64,000 bases of DNA. It comes from Gemmatimonadota bacterium. GTDB lineage: Bacteria; Latescibacterota; UBA2968; UBA8231. Shown here piece by piece: positions 7,961 through 17,385 of this stretch. How positions within the stretch are numbered: position 1 is the stretch's first letter; the number at the start of each line of letters is the position of its first letter. Below the pieces are notes generated by a model that was given only the letters and a program-made list of their open reading frames with translations, searched no databases and was not told the DNA's origin. A program made the position numbers and the translations under genes. The stretch covers positions 124,001 through 188,000 of the forward strand of contig JABHDC010000065.1 of NCBI GenBank assembly GCA_018673255.1, given 5' to 3'.

Positions 7961-10189
7961 GTGGGGAAGATGGCGAGGGACGAACGTGAGATGGTAGGGT
8001 GGGTGGAACTTACGCCGCAGGATCCTGTTGTGGCTGGCAGTACAGGCTCATTCCAGTTGACCTACCATGTCGGCGAATACGGGATCGACGATGGCGGTAC
8101 GATCAAGATCAGTGTGCGTTTCGCCTCTGACTGGGGCAAGCCACAGTTCGACGATCCCAAGGGGCTCAACTACACGACGGTCCGCACGGATGGCCCCGGT
8201 CGCCTGCAGGCGAGATTCGACCCCAAAGGGTTCATCCGCCCGTGGCAGAAATGCCTTGTCATCGACAACGCCGAGTGGGCCCTGTCCAAGGGCGATACCA
8301 TCACGGTCGTGTATGGCGATCGCTCGCAGGGTAGTGCGGGCACGGTGGCCCAGACATTTCGCGAGTATTCCTTTGAGTTTCGCGTCGCTGTCGACGCCTT
8401 TGGCACCGGCCAGTTCATCGTACTCGATGAACAACCCGCCCTCGAGATCGTGCCCGCGGCGGCGGCCAAACTGGTCGTCATCGGTCCCACCCGTGTTGCC
8501 GTCGGTGAACAATTCGCCCTCGGCGTGAAGGTGGAGGATGCGTGGGGCAATCCAGCGGTCGCTCACAACGGCATGGCCAGATTGGACATCCCTGCTGGCG
8601 TCGAGGGGCTGCCGGAACAGGTCGATTTCTCCGGGCAGGAGGGTGTGGTCCGCATCGAGGGGGGGCGGTGCACGGTGCCAGATACGTTCTCGATCCTCGC
8701 CACCGCACCCGGACTGGAACGTGGGGAGAGCCCGCCGCTGGAGTGTGTCGAGGATCTGGGCACCCACCGGCCATTCTGGGGCGACCTCCATGGCCAGAGC
8801 GAAGAGACGGTGGGCACCAACTCGGTGGAAGACTACTTCAGATTTGCCCGCGACGTGTCACTCGTGGATTTCACTGGTCACCAGGGGAACGACTTCCAGA
8901 TTACGCCCGAATTCTGGGAGCGGATCGGTCGGTGCGCTCGCGATTTCGATACCCCGGGGCGTTTTGTTGTCTTTCCCGGCTATGAGTGGTCGGCCACGAC
9001 TCCAGCCGGTGGGGACCGCAACGTACACTATCTCGAAGATGGGCAGCCGATCCATCGCACCTCCCATTGGCAGGTAGCTGGCGATGAAGCGGGTCTGGTT
9101 GAAGATCGCTACCCGGTGGGAGAGTTGTTCGAGCAGCTGAAGCAGGGCAGACCTGCTCTGGTCGTGCCGCACATCGGCGGGCGTCCGGCAAACCTCGCTT
9201 TCCACGACCCCGAACTCGAACCCGTGATCGAGATCTATTCGGCGTGGGGCCAATTCGAGTGGTTGCTCGAAGAGGCGATTACGCGGGGATACCAGGTTGG
9301 CTTCAGTGGAGGCAGCGATGATCACAAGGGCCGCCCCGGCGCCAGCTATCCAGGGTCGAGTTCATTCGGCGTGTATGGTGGGCTCACCTGCGTCTTTGCG
9401 ACCCAGTTGACCCGCGCTGGGATCTGGGAGGCCCTCAAGGCGCGCCGGTGTTATGCCACCAGTGGTCAGCGGATCGCTCTGGACGTGCACACCACGGATG
9501 GTCAGGGCGCCGAGCGCTGCATGGGAGAGGCCTTTGAGACGACCGCGTCGTCTCTGTCCGTGCACGTGGAGGCGACGGGTACCGCAGACATCGAGGAAGT
9601 TCTCATCGTCAGAGGCAGGCCCGGCAGCGGGACCGAAACCGTAGGACGATATCCAGCAGAAATGGCTCGCGACCGTCGCCGCCTGCGCGTTGTGTGGTCA
9701 GGTGCCAGGATCAAGGGACGGGATCGCATCGCCACCTGGGATGGTGAGTTGCGGCTGCACGGGGTCGAACTCACCGGCGCCGAGGGCTACGCTTTTGATT
9801 CGGCTTCCGAGGGGATCCGGGCGCAGAGTGTCTCGCATGTCGCCTGGGAATCTGTGACCTCTGGTGACGAAGACGGCGTCATCCTTGACCTGGCCGGTGA
9901 TGCCGATGGGGCGAAGCTGGAATTCAGCAGCAGCATCTGCAGTTTTCAGCTCGATCTGGATGAGCTCTCTGCTGGGCCCTTCATACAGGAGGCGGGCGGC
10001 GAAGGGCTTCAGGTCTGTGTCGAGTATCTGCCCGCCGGGGTTGGAAGCCGGCATGTCCGCTTCGATGCGGATGTCGAATTGCCTGTCTGTGACACGTCGA
10101 CGGCGGTCTACATTCGCCTCACACAGGTCGACGGTGCCCGGGCCTGGAGCAGCCCGTTTTATGTTCGTCGCCTTGGAGATACTGGTTGA
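7961..10189 (+). CDS. DUF3604 family protein (PHP-like metal-binding fold)
   Basis: 742 residues. An N-terminal beta-rich region (1-265) precedes a DUF3604 core with putative metal ligands: WGDLHGQS (about 272), FTGHQGND (about 303), ALVVPHIGG (about 402) and FSGGSDDHKGRPG (about 450). A C-terminal beta-sandwich region follows. The His/Asp pattern resembles PHP phosphoesterases. The biochemical function of DUF3604 is unknown to me. The start is uncertain: GTG at 7961 lies very close to AGGAGAG (7952-7958), while an in-frame ATG at 7970 is slightly far from it. The 3' end overlaps the next gene (TTGA), so both are probably translated together. It faces away from the PL26-like gene. Confidence 0.85.
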   Translation: MGKMARDEREMVGWVELTPQDPVVAGSTGSFQLTYHVGEYGIDDGGTIKISVRFASDWGKPQFDDPKGLNYTTVRTDGPGRLQARFDPKGFIRPWQKCLVIDNAEWALSKGDTITVVYGDRSQGSAGTVAQTFREYSFEFRVAVDAFGTGQFIVLDEQPALEIVPAAAAKLVVIGPTRVAVGEQFALGVKVEDAWGNPAVAHNGMARLDIPAGVEGLPEQVDFSGQEGVVRIEGGRCTVPDTFSILATAPGLERGESPPLECVEDLGTHRPFWGDLHGQSEETVGTNSVEDYFRFARDVSLVDFTGHQGNDFQITPEFWERIGRCARDFDTPGRFVVFPGYEWSATTPAGGDRNVHYLEDGQPIHRTSHWQVAGDEAGLVEDRYPVGELFEQLKQGRPALVVPHIGGRPANLAFHDPELEPVIEIYSAWGQFEWLLEEAITRGYQVGFSGGSDDHKGRPGASYPGSSSFGVYGGLTCVFATQLTRAGIWEALKARRCYATSGQRIALDVHTTDGQGAERCMGEAFETTASSLSVHVEATGTADIEEVLIVRGRPGSGTETVGRYPAEMARDRRRLRVVWSGARIKGRDRIATWDGELRLHGVELTGAEGYAFDSASEGIRAQSVSHVAWESVTSGDEDGVILDLAGDADGAKLEFSSSICSFQLDLDELSAGPFIQEAGGEGLQVCVEYLPAGVGSRHVRFDADVELPVCDTSTAVYIRLTQVDGARAWSSPFYVRRLGDTG

Positions 10190-11928
10190 TACACGTCCAC
10201 GTTACACATGAAGCCGTCCACAAGGTGGGTGGCATCGGGGCGGTGCTGCAGGGGCTGATCACGGCCACGTCCTATCGCGCTGCCGTTGACCGAACCTTGC
10301 TGGTTGGTCCCCTGGTTGATCGTCATCGCACCGATCCATTGGGACCGGATGGGATCATCCTCTACGACAACTGGCAGGGAATCTGGTCAGATCAGTATGG
10401 GGACAGCCTGCAGGCGATCGAGGTGGCGCGTGGCGTACGGGTCGTCTACGGCCGACGCCCATTCCAGTGCCCGGACGGAATGGTCGTCGAGCCCGAGATC
10501 CTCCTGGTCGACGTCGAGAGCAGTGTTCCCCACGGGCTGAATGCATTCAAGCATCGCCTATACGAGGAATTTGGCCTGGCATCGGACCGATATGATGGCC
10601 AATGGGAATATGAGCAATACATGCGTCTGGCCGAGCCAGCCCTGGACGGGGTCCTGGCGTTGACCCAGGGACTGGATGAGGCCTGCTGGTTCATCGCTCA
10701 CGAGTTCATGGGTGTGCCTACGGCACTGCGGGCGATACTAGCTGAAGATCGCCGCTTCCATACGGCCTTCTACGCGCATGAAGTGGCCACGGCGCGCAAG
10801 CTGGTCGAGAGTCTGCCAGGCCGTGATGCACAGTTCTATCCGGCGCTGGCTGCGGCCCTGGAGCAGAACATGGATGTGGGAGACGTCTTTGGTGATCAGA
10901 GTGACTTCTACAAACACGCGCTCGTTCTGCAGGCCAGCCACTGCGATGCGATCCTGGCTGTCGGCGACCGTGTCGTGGATGAACTTCGCTTCCTCGGCGG
11001 GGCGTTCCGCACGGCACGAATCGATCGAGTCTACAATGGCCTGCCGGAATCTCCTCCGCTGACGCCTGCAGAACGGAAGGATGCCCGCCGATTGCTGTCA
11101 GAGGTGGGGCAGTCGCTTGTCGGTTTTCGACCGGACCTGTGTTTCTCGCATGTCTCTCGGCTGGTGCCCAGCAAGGCCATGTGGCGAGATCTGATGGTGC
11201 TGGAAGAGATGGACGACATGCTGCGCAAGAGACGACGAACGGCCGTCCTTTTTGTGCTGGCCACAGAAGCCGGCCCCCGCCTGCCGGCCAGTACGCAGCA
11301 CATGCATCAGGAGTATGAGTGGCCGATCGTCCACCGCGAGGGGTATCCCGATCTATCGCCTGGCGAACTGACCTTCGACCTGCTCGTGCGACGACACAAT
11401 ACACGAGCACGCAACAGCCGCGTCATCTTCATCAACCAGTTTGGCTTCGACGCGATTTCCTGCGGCGGGGCACTGCCCGAGGATGTCAGCTTTGCCGACC
11501 TGCGCCGAGGGACCGATGCCGAATTCGGACAATCGATCTATGAGCCCTTCGGGATCGCCCAGATCGAGCCGATCGGACACGGTGCACTCAGCGTGGTGTC
11601 CGATGCCTGTGGCTGTGTTGGCTTTCTCGAACTGGCCCGGGACGCCGTCGGTGAGGGGGAGCCGATCGGGACTGCGCCCGTCCACATTGTCGGTGATTAT
11701 GCGATGGGGGAGACCGACCAGCTAGAGCAAGACCCGCAGGCCGCTTCCGAGCACGAACGGCGTATCAGTGCACAGGTGGCCAAGGCACTGGATAGCGCCA
11801 TCCCGTCAAATGAGGCCGATCGGCTCAGATGTCTTGAGACGGGCCACGCCGTGTCATTGAAGATGTCGTGGGATTCAGTCGTGAGTGCGCAACTACTGCC
11901 CGCCCTTGAGCGAGCAACTCAGGCCTGA
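10186..11928 (+). CDS. Glycogen/starch-synthase-like glycosyltransferase
   Basis: 580 residues with a GT-B fold. The N-terminal nucleotide-binding loop reads VTHEAVHKVGGIGAVLQGL, equivalent to the KVGGLxDV motif of glycogen synthases. The C-terminal donor-sugar half contains SIYEPFGIAQIEPIGHGA and SVVSDACG, matching the EPFGxxxxE and VxxxxGG-type region. Start: the KVGG loop is only 13 residues in, so the TTG at 10186, overlapping the DUF3604 stop and 7 bp after GGAGAT, must be the initiator because no ATG or GTG fits. Sugar donor and acceptor are unknown. Coupling to DUF3604 suggests both act on one carbohydrate. The 3' end overlaps the response regulator tail to tail by 10 bp. Confidence 0.82.
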   Translation: MIHVHVTHEAVHKVGGIGAVLQGLITATSYRAAVDRTLLVGPLVDRHRTDPLGPDGIILYDNWQGIWSDQYGDSLQAIEVARGVRVVYGRRPFQCPDGMVVEPEILLVDVESSVPHGLNAFKHRLYEEFGLASDRYDGQWEYEQYMRLAEPALDGVLALTQGLDEACWFIAHEFMGVPTALRAILAEDRRFHTAFYAHEVATARKLVESLPGRDAQFYPALAAALEQNMDVGDVFGDQSDFYKHALVLQASHCDAILAVGDRVVDELRFLGGAFRTARIDRVYNGLPESPPLTPAERKDARRLLSEVGQSLVGFRPDLCFSHVSRLVPSKAMWRDLMVLEEMDDMLRKRRRTAVLFVLATEAGPRLPASTQHMHQEYEWPIVHREGYPDLSPGELTFDLLVRRHNTRARNSRVIFINQFGFDAISCGGALPEDVSFADLRRGTDAEFGQSIYEPFGIAQIEPIGHGALSVVSDACGCVGFLELARDAVGEGEPIGTAPVHIVGDYAMGETDQLEQDPQAASEHERRISAQVAKALDSAIPSNEADRLRCLETGHAVSLKMSWDSVVSAQLLPALERATQA

Positions 11929-12302
11929 TCGAGTACCTGATTCACCGTGTTGATCAGCAGCTCGACGGAAACTGGCTTCTTCAGCACGGCGTGTACGCAG
12001 CCGGGCTGTTCGCGCGTCGCATCATCATCGACCCAGCCTGAGACGATGATGATCGGGATGTCATCGCCGCGATCTCGTAACAGATAGAGCAGATCTTCAC
12101 CGTCGGCCGTACCAGGCATGTGCAGATCCAGGAGGAGCAGATCGATGCTGTCACGGTCGAGAATCTGCAGAGCTTGGGCCGCATCCGGTGCTGATACCGG
12201 ATGGTGACCATACCGGGTGAGCACCTCGGTCATGAACTGACGAATCGTTACCTCGTCATCGACGATCAGGATACGCGATACGTGGTCCAGGTCTTTGCTC
12301 AT
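11919..12302 (-). CDS. Single-domain response regulator (CheY-like)
   Basis: 127 residues forming only a receiver domain. The acidic pair is in ILIVDDE (Asp15/Asp16), the phospho-acceptor is Asp59 in LLLLDLHMPG, the conserved Ser/Thr position is in IIIVSGW and the Lys is in VLKKPVS. There is no output domain, so it must act by protein contact or phosphotransfer. Its ATG overlaps the stop of the upstream PKD-SUMF1 lipoprotein by 4 bp, an unusual pairing. The cognate kinase is not identifiable; the hybrid kinase at the window start is too far away to assume a link. Confidence 0.9.
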   Translation of the reverse strand: MSKDLDHVSRILIVDDEVTIRQFMTEVLTRYGHHPVSAPDAAQALQILDRDSIDLLLLDLHMPGTADGEDLLYLLRDRGDDIPIIIVSGWVDDDATREQPGCVHAVLKKPVSVELLINTVNQVLDQA

Positions 12303-13972
12303 GGTGGCGCATCCGATCGGGCGCAGCGGAATCCGAGAATCGGATCACGACTTTCTGGTTTTACACGATTGCGAACCGATACCGTCGAGGCATCGCGTAG
12401 GGCGCGAAAGTGTCCACCTCGGGCCGTTCGCCACTCGCCACTGCTTGGGCCCTGAGGATCCATCAGAGGGCTCAGACTGTAGTAGTCCGAGTTGTACCAA
12501 TCGCTGACCCACTCAAACACATTGCCCGCCAAGCCATGGACGCCATAGGGGCTGATGCCGTCAGGATACTGACCAACAGCCGTTGTCGAGCCCACCCGGT
12601 TGTTGTAGTTCAGCAACCGCAGCGTGGGGTCCTGCAGTTGCAGCAGGGTCGGGTCGGCATCACCCCAGGGGAATCGTCGCTGATCATTGGGTCCCCTCGC
12701 TGACTTCTCCCACTCCGCTTCGGTGGGGAGGCGTTTGCTTGCCCACTCACAGAAGTCTGCAGCGCCTGCGTGGTCGACACAGTTGATCGGATGGTCGGCT
12801 CGTCCCGGGAGGCCGTAGTTGCAGCCAGATTGCTCGCCTGGTATGGCGCAATCGCCATCTCGAACACACAGGTTGTATTCGGCAGCGGTCACCTCGACCG
12901 AGTCGATCCAGAAGGTGCTGAGGTCGGCCACATGCACGGGGCTTTCGCCGGCCGGTCCCGTCTCGGATCCCATCAGGAAGGAGCCAGTGGGGATTTCGAT
13001 CATCCCTGAGCGCTGTGAGTAGATCTGGTTGACGACGTCGATCAGGATCGTGTCGAGGAGGCTCTCCACCTGGCCATCATCCACGATGAGGCCGAAGACA
13101 TACTCCCCGATGAGATTCGGTGTGAAACTGGGCATCACCGCTGTCGAATCGGAGAGGGTCACAATTTCGCCAGGATTGTTGCCGACGATCCAGCGATAGG
13201 TGATGGGATCGCCGTCCGGGTCGCTGGATCCGGATCCATCGAAGGTGACTTCGAGGCCAATGCCCACAGTCTGCTGCGAACCGGCCTCGGCGATGGGGGG
13301 TAGATTCCCCGCGCTGGTGACCACGATCGCCACCTCGTCGGTGTGGGCAGACTGACCATCATTGACTGTCAGGCGGAAGAGGAACGAGCCGGCGCTGGCT
13401 GGCGTGAAGCGCGTCTGTGCCGCCGACGAATCTTCGATGGCAACGATGGAGGGGGCCTCTACGACTTCCCACAGGAAGCTCAGCGTGTCACCATCGGGAT
13501 CGGAACTCGAGGTGCCATCGAGGAAAAAGTTGGAACCTTCTGGCAGAGCGTAGTCGAGGCCGGCAGCCGCCACGGGCGCGTTGTTCGAGGAACCTGAGGC
13601 GGTGACACGGATCGTGTCGGGTTCACTGTCGCGGCCATTCGCGCTCACTGTCAGTGAAAAGACATAGACGCCAGGCCTGTCCGGTGCAATCTCAATGACG
13701 GCGAGGGCAGCCAGAACGAAACCGGTGGGATTGTCTCCGCTCTGGGTCCACAGGTAGGTGAGCGGGTCGCCATCATCGTCGCGCGATGCGCTGCCGTCGA
13801 GTGTGACTGTCGTGCCCAGAGATACGGAGACATCCGCCCCGGCACTGGCCACAGGGTCAGTGTCGACGCGCTTCGGAGCCGGCGGCGAACTGCAGGCCAC
13901 CGTGGCGAGCAGGGCGGCAGTACAAACCGTCGTCAGAAGGTCGAGGAGTCGAGATTTTGTGTGTGTCATCAT
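12299..13972 (-). CDS. Lipoprotein with three PKD-like domains and a SUMF1/FGE-type C-terminal domain
   Basis: From the ATG at 13972 the protein is 557 residues. A signal peptide ends in a lipobox-like TVAC (Cys27), so it is a predicted lipoprotein. Three PKD/Ig-like repeats follow (about 39-320), each with the DPDGDPLTYLW-type turn. A SUMF1/formylglycine-generating-enzyme-like domain closes the protein (about 325-557: IPTGSFLMGSE, FWIDSVEVTAAEY, RLPTEAEWEKSARG, GLAGNVFEWVSDWY, RGGHFR, GFRCARS). Most bacterial members of this fold are not true sulfatase activators, and no sulfatase is nearby. A longer start at 14023 exists, but the signal peptide places the start at 13972 or 13969. It is coupled to the response regulator. 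Confidence 0.88.
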   Translation of the reverse strand: MMTHTKSRLLDLLTTVCTAALLATVACSSPPAPKRVDTDPVASAGADVSVSLGTTVTLDGSASRDDDGDPLTYLWTQSGDNPTGFVLAALAVIEIAPDRPGVYVFSLTVSANGRDSEPDTIRVTASGSSNNAPVAAAGLDYALPEGSNFFLDGTSSSDPDGDTLSFLWEVVEAPSIVAIEDSSAAQTRFTPASAGSFLFRLTVNDGQSAHTDEVAIVVTSAGNLPPIAEAGSQQTVGIGLEVTFDGSGSSDPDGDPITYRWIVGNNPGEIVTLSDSTAVMPSFTPNLIGEYVFGLIVDDGQVESLLDTILIDVVNQIYSQRSGMIEIPTGSFLMGSETGPAGESPVHVADLSTFWIDSVEVTAAEYNLCVRDGDCAIPGEQSGCNYGLPGRADHPINCVDHAGAADFCEWASKRLPTEAEWEKSARGPNDQRRFPWGDADPTLLQLQDPTLRLLNYNNRVGSTTAVGQYPDGISPYGVHGLAGNVFEWVSDWYNSDYYSLSPLMDPQGPSSGEWRTARGGHFRALRDASTVSVRNRVKPESRDPILGFRCARSDAPP

Positions 13973-14083
13973 ACGTAACTTCAATGATAACATTGCACAC
14001 GAGCATCTGTCACCCCTTCTCATTCACCGGCGCCTCTTCGTCGGCGTTCACCTCACCGGGCAACCCCTGTGTATATTGGTCCA

Positions 14084-16255
14084 ATGCCAACCCCCGCCAC
14101 ACCAACCGGATCCGGATCTGCCGCCGATGCGTATGCCGTCACCACGACGGCTGAAGCCAATCTCGGGATCCTCGATGGTGCCGTCAGTCACGACGAGGTC
14201 AATCGATCCATTTCCGGCGCCAATCGTGCCATTCTGTTCGGTCAGCAGACACGATTGCCCCATTTTCCGGACGATCGGCGGCTTCCGCGGATCCATGCTG
14301 GCGACGAGCGTGTGTTGTTCTTCTGGCGTGTGCTGAAGAAGGTCCCTGCCAATCTGCGCAGGGCTCTGATCGAGGCCCCCGTCAGTATCACCCTTGTTCG
14401 CGGCGATACGCTGCTGTGCTTCCAGGACGTCAGGCATCACCAGGCGGTTCATCTCGGCCGTCGTCGACGCACGATCTACCTGCCCGAGCTGCTGATGCAG
14501 CAGGCCGAAGAGAAGGGGTACGACTATTGGGCCATTGCAGAGGGGCTCATCTATGCGGGCTGGATGCTGCTGGATTACCTGTTGCTCGTGGATGTGCTCA
14601 CCGACTTCGGGCACCGGGCCATGCGTCGCACCGATTCCCCGGAAGCCGGAGAGGATGGCACCAGACTGGACTGGTCTGGCCTGCGACTGAGTGAACCCCT
14701 GCTGCGTCGCCTCGTGCAGGATCACAACCGCCATCGCCGTGAGCACCCGGATCCCGGTAAATCCGAGGTCGAAGAGTTCATTGCCGGCTATCGCTCCGCC
14801 CTCATTCGGGTGAAGGGTCTCAATGTCTGGTCGCGCGAGCCCTGGGAGATCGGCCGCGATCTGTTCGACGAGACCCTCGAGCAGAGGTGGGCGCAGATGA
14901 AGATGGAACGCATTGCGGACATCTTCGACTACCCGCGCATGTTCCTCTTCGATCGAGATATCATCCACGGGGCGGCTCGCGACCTGGCCCTGCGACGGGG
15001 TCAGTCGCTGGAACCGGCCAGCTTCGCTGACGCACTTCACGACTACCGGGATGCCGGGCGTTTCGATCGGCATCCGTTGATGACCGAATTCTGTCGCGGC
15101 ATCGTGCCCAAGCCGAAGGCCCAGTTTCTGCAGAAAGTTGTCGAATTGGGTGCGGCAGGGCTGCGCGATTTCTTCGACGCGTACAGCGACGGCGAACCTG
15201 AGGCGCTGGATCTCATCCATCCACTGTGGATGTATCTGGTTTCACTCTCTTCGGATCCGGCCGGGGTCTTTGCGCACGTGGGACAGTTGCGATCGCGTGT
15301 GCGGCGCGTGGATGGTGTCGTGGATGAGAACGCCCCGGGGCCATTGACCGAGCGCGAGATCCTTCGCCACCTGACCGGTATCTGTGTTCGTCTCGATCGA
15401 TTGCCCGGATATCGCCGGCTCGCGATGGAAGTGGTCGATCTCGGTGAGGGGGCCCACGACGAACTCCTGGCGCTCATCGAGAATCACGGCCTCGACGAGG
15501 CCGACGAATGGGCGACGTTCAAAATGAAGAAGCAGGCCATCGTCGCCTGTGCCTGTGAATTGCTGGAGAAGATCGATGGCCACGATTCCCAGCAGGGCGG
15601 CGTTGTGGAACTGGCGGCGCGCCGCCGCATCCATGAAGACGAAGATCTGCAACGACTGCTCACCGATCGTCCCCATCGTTTCACATCGGACCCGAGTGGC
15701 GTATTGATGTATTGCCGAGAATATCGACGAACACTGGCACAGTTTGGCTCCGCCGATCCGGATACGAACTCGCTGCTGGCAAGTATCCTGATCCGCCTCG
15801 ACCAGAGTGATCGATACGAAGAGTTGATCGACTTGATCCCCAGCCTGGGACCACCGGCCGTCTCCGCCCTGTATGGAGTCCTCGATCAGATTTCAGAGCG
15901 CGATGAGCGGCGCGCCCCCATCCTGCAGCGCAGTCGACGAATCCTGGGGTCGATCCTGATGGAGCGGCAGTTTCGGGCGAAGGCCCGGCAGCGCGCCCGC
16001 AGCGCTCAGGCCTACAGCGAGATGGATCGGCAGGCATCTGCGCCACCGCCTCCGGCCGCAATCACCGTCGATGACGTCACGATACCTTTTGTGGCACTGC
16101 ATCGGGAATTGCTCACCGGCGTCGAGTTTTCCCATCGCGGCGATTCGCCGAACGATGAGCCGGGTGGAGCAGGTCACAGTGACACGGAGGATGATGTGGA
16201 AGGCGATGTGCCAGGTGATGTTGCAGAGGAGACGAATGGTGAGGTCGCCCCATGA
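14084..16255 (+). CDS. Hypothetical protein of 723 residues, family not recognised
   Basis: A long soluble protein with no recognised family. The N-terminus is Thr/Pro/Ala-rich. Residues of about 65-190 contain VLFFWRVLKKVPANLRRAL, RRTIYLPELLM and an internal hydrophobic stretch (AEGLIYAGWMLLDYLLLVDVL). That order faintly resembles lethal-factor-type zincins, with the expected HExxH absent. The middle is helical and repeat-like, and the C-terminal 50 residues are acidic and probably disordered. I prefer ATG 14084 over the GTG at 14069, though neither has a strong ribosome-binding site. Its stop overlaps the start of the next lipoprotein gene (ATGA), and that gene overlaps iscS, so this is a three-gene operon. 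Confidence 0.75.
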   Translation: MPTPATPTGSGSAADAYAVTTTAEANLGILDGAVSHDEVNRSISGANRAILFGQQTRLPHFPDDRRLPRIHAGDERVLFFWRVLKKVPANLRRALIEAPVSITLVRGDTLLCFQDVRHHQAVHLGRRRRTIYLPELLMQQAEEKGYDYWAIAEGLIYAGWMLLDYLLLVDVLTDFGHRAMRRTDSPEAGEDGTRLDWSGLRLSEPLLRRLVQDHNRHRREHPDPGKSEVEEFIAGYRSALIRVKGLNVWSREPWEIGRDLFDETLEQRWAQMKMERIADIFDYPRMFLFDRDIIHGAARDLALRRGQSLEPASFADALHDYRDAGRFDRHPLMTEFCRGIVPKPKAQFLQKVVELGAAGLRDFFDAYSDGEPEALDLIHPLWMYLVSLSSDPAGVFAHVGQLRSRVRRVDGVVDENAPGPLTEREILRHLTGICVRLDRLPGYRRLAMEVVDLGEGAHDELLALIENHGLDEADEWATFKMKKQAIVACACELLEKIDGHDSQQGGVVELAARRRIHEDEDLQRLLTDRPHRFTSDPSGVLMYCREYRRTLAQFGSADPDTNSLLASILIRLDQSDRYEELIDLIPSLGPPAVSALYGVLDQISERDERRAPILQRSRRILGSILMERQFRAKARQRARSAQAYSEMDRQASAPPPPAAITVDDVTIPFVALHRELLTGVEFSHRGDSPNDEPGGAGHSDTEDDVEGDVPGDVAEETNGEVAP

Positions 16256-17385
16256 GGAACCTATCGACGGTGGGCATCGGCCTCCTGTTGCTGGCCCTGT
16301 CTTCGGGTTGCGGCATGTTACGTCTCGCCAGCGATTCGGATGTCAGTCCTGCGCCCGAAGCGGCCCTGCAAGGCCTGGTACAGGGGTGGTCCTTTCCCGA
16401 TACTGTCACCGTTCTCGGCTTCCGGGATCATTGGGGGAAGTCGCCCGCCAGCGGCCAGGTCCTGGAGACGGCGTTGCTGTCGGCTCTCGGCCATCGAGGT
16501 GTTGTCGTGAAACCCGGAGCGGGTGTCTTGCAGGATCCGGCACCCACCATGCGATTCGAGAAGGGTAGCATCCTGCCAGGGACCTGGCGTGAGTTGACCG
16601 GGTCTGCTTCACCGGTGCAGGGATTGGTGCTGGGTGGTCAGATACGCAGTGCCGAAAGATGGGTCTATCTGCGCCTGGCCCTGGCTGATGCAGCCACAGG
16701 CGTCCTGCTTGAACAGGGGACGGCGCGCGTTTCCCAAGCACGATTGGATCAGCTCGTGGCTGCGAGGGACGAGACCGCCGATCTGAAACGAGATGTCGAC
16801 GTAGAATTCCATCTTCTGGCAAAGCGGGAAGAGGCCGGTTTTGTCGAGAAGATCGAAATCACCGAGGGAGCGACGCTGGTCGAGGGCGACCGGTTGCAGA
16901 TCCGTCTACGTTCAGAGCAGGACTGCGAGGTCTTCGCTTTTCTCTATGCGTCGAAGGATGGTGACCGTCGTGATCTGGTGGGCGCCGATCAGATCTACGC
17001 GAATCGATGGAACTATGGCCCTGGCGAGAATTCCTGGGTCAGCCTAAAAGGCGACGAGGTCTACACGCTCTATCTGATGATCGCGCCACGGATCGAGGAG
17101 GATCGCAGCAACCTGTGGGATGCCGTGCAGCAGTGGCAGAGGCAGGGCGCGATCGATCGGATGGAGGGACTTGATCTGTTTGATGGCGCTCTGGAAGGCT
17201 TCCTGCAGGACAGTGTGAGCGGCATCGATTCGGTCCGGGTACAACGTGGACCTGACGAGATCGAGTTGGCCGACCAGGCCGACAAGTTCACCTACTCGGA
17301 TGGCACCGTCTTTGAGAGCACGGCAGAACGGTTGCATGGTGTGGTGATTCTGCGAGCGATCAGCTTCTGGGTGCGATGGAAGTGA
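16252..17385 (+). CDS. Lipoprotein with DUF4384-like domain
   Basis: 377 residues. The signal peptide ends in LALSSGC (Cys20), predicting a lipoprotein. The N-terminal half (about 45-165) resembles the FlgO/CsgG-type fold that builds a small alpha/beta domain from PDTVTVLGF and GLVLGGQIR segments. The C-terminal half (about 195-295) has the DUF4384 pattern: TEGATLVEGDRLQIRLRSEQ, then CEVFAFLYASKDGD and a strand ending in YTLYLMIAP. DUF4384 domains occur in periplasmic or surface proteins of unknown role. The start overlaps the upstream stop by 4 bp and the end overlaps iscS by 10 bp, placing it firmly in the operon. Confidence 0.82.
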   Translation: MRNLSTVGIGLLLLALSSGCGMLRLASDSDVSPAPEAALQGLVQGWSFPDTVTVLGFRDHWGKSPASGQVLETALLSALGHRGVVVKPGAGVLQDPAPTMRFEKGSILPGTWRELTGSASPVQGLVLGGQIRSAERWVYLRLALADAATGVLLEQGTARVSQARLDQLVAARDETADLKRDVDVEFHLLAKREEAGFVEKIEITEGATLVEGDRLQIRLRSEQDCEVFAFLYASKDGDRRDLVGADQIYANRWNYGPGENSWVSLKGDEVYTLYLMIAPRIEEDRSNLWDAVQQWQRQGAIDRMEGLDLFDGALEGFLQDSVSGIDSVRVQRGPDEIELADQADKFTYSDGTVFESTAERLHGVVILRAISFWVRWK

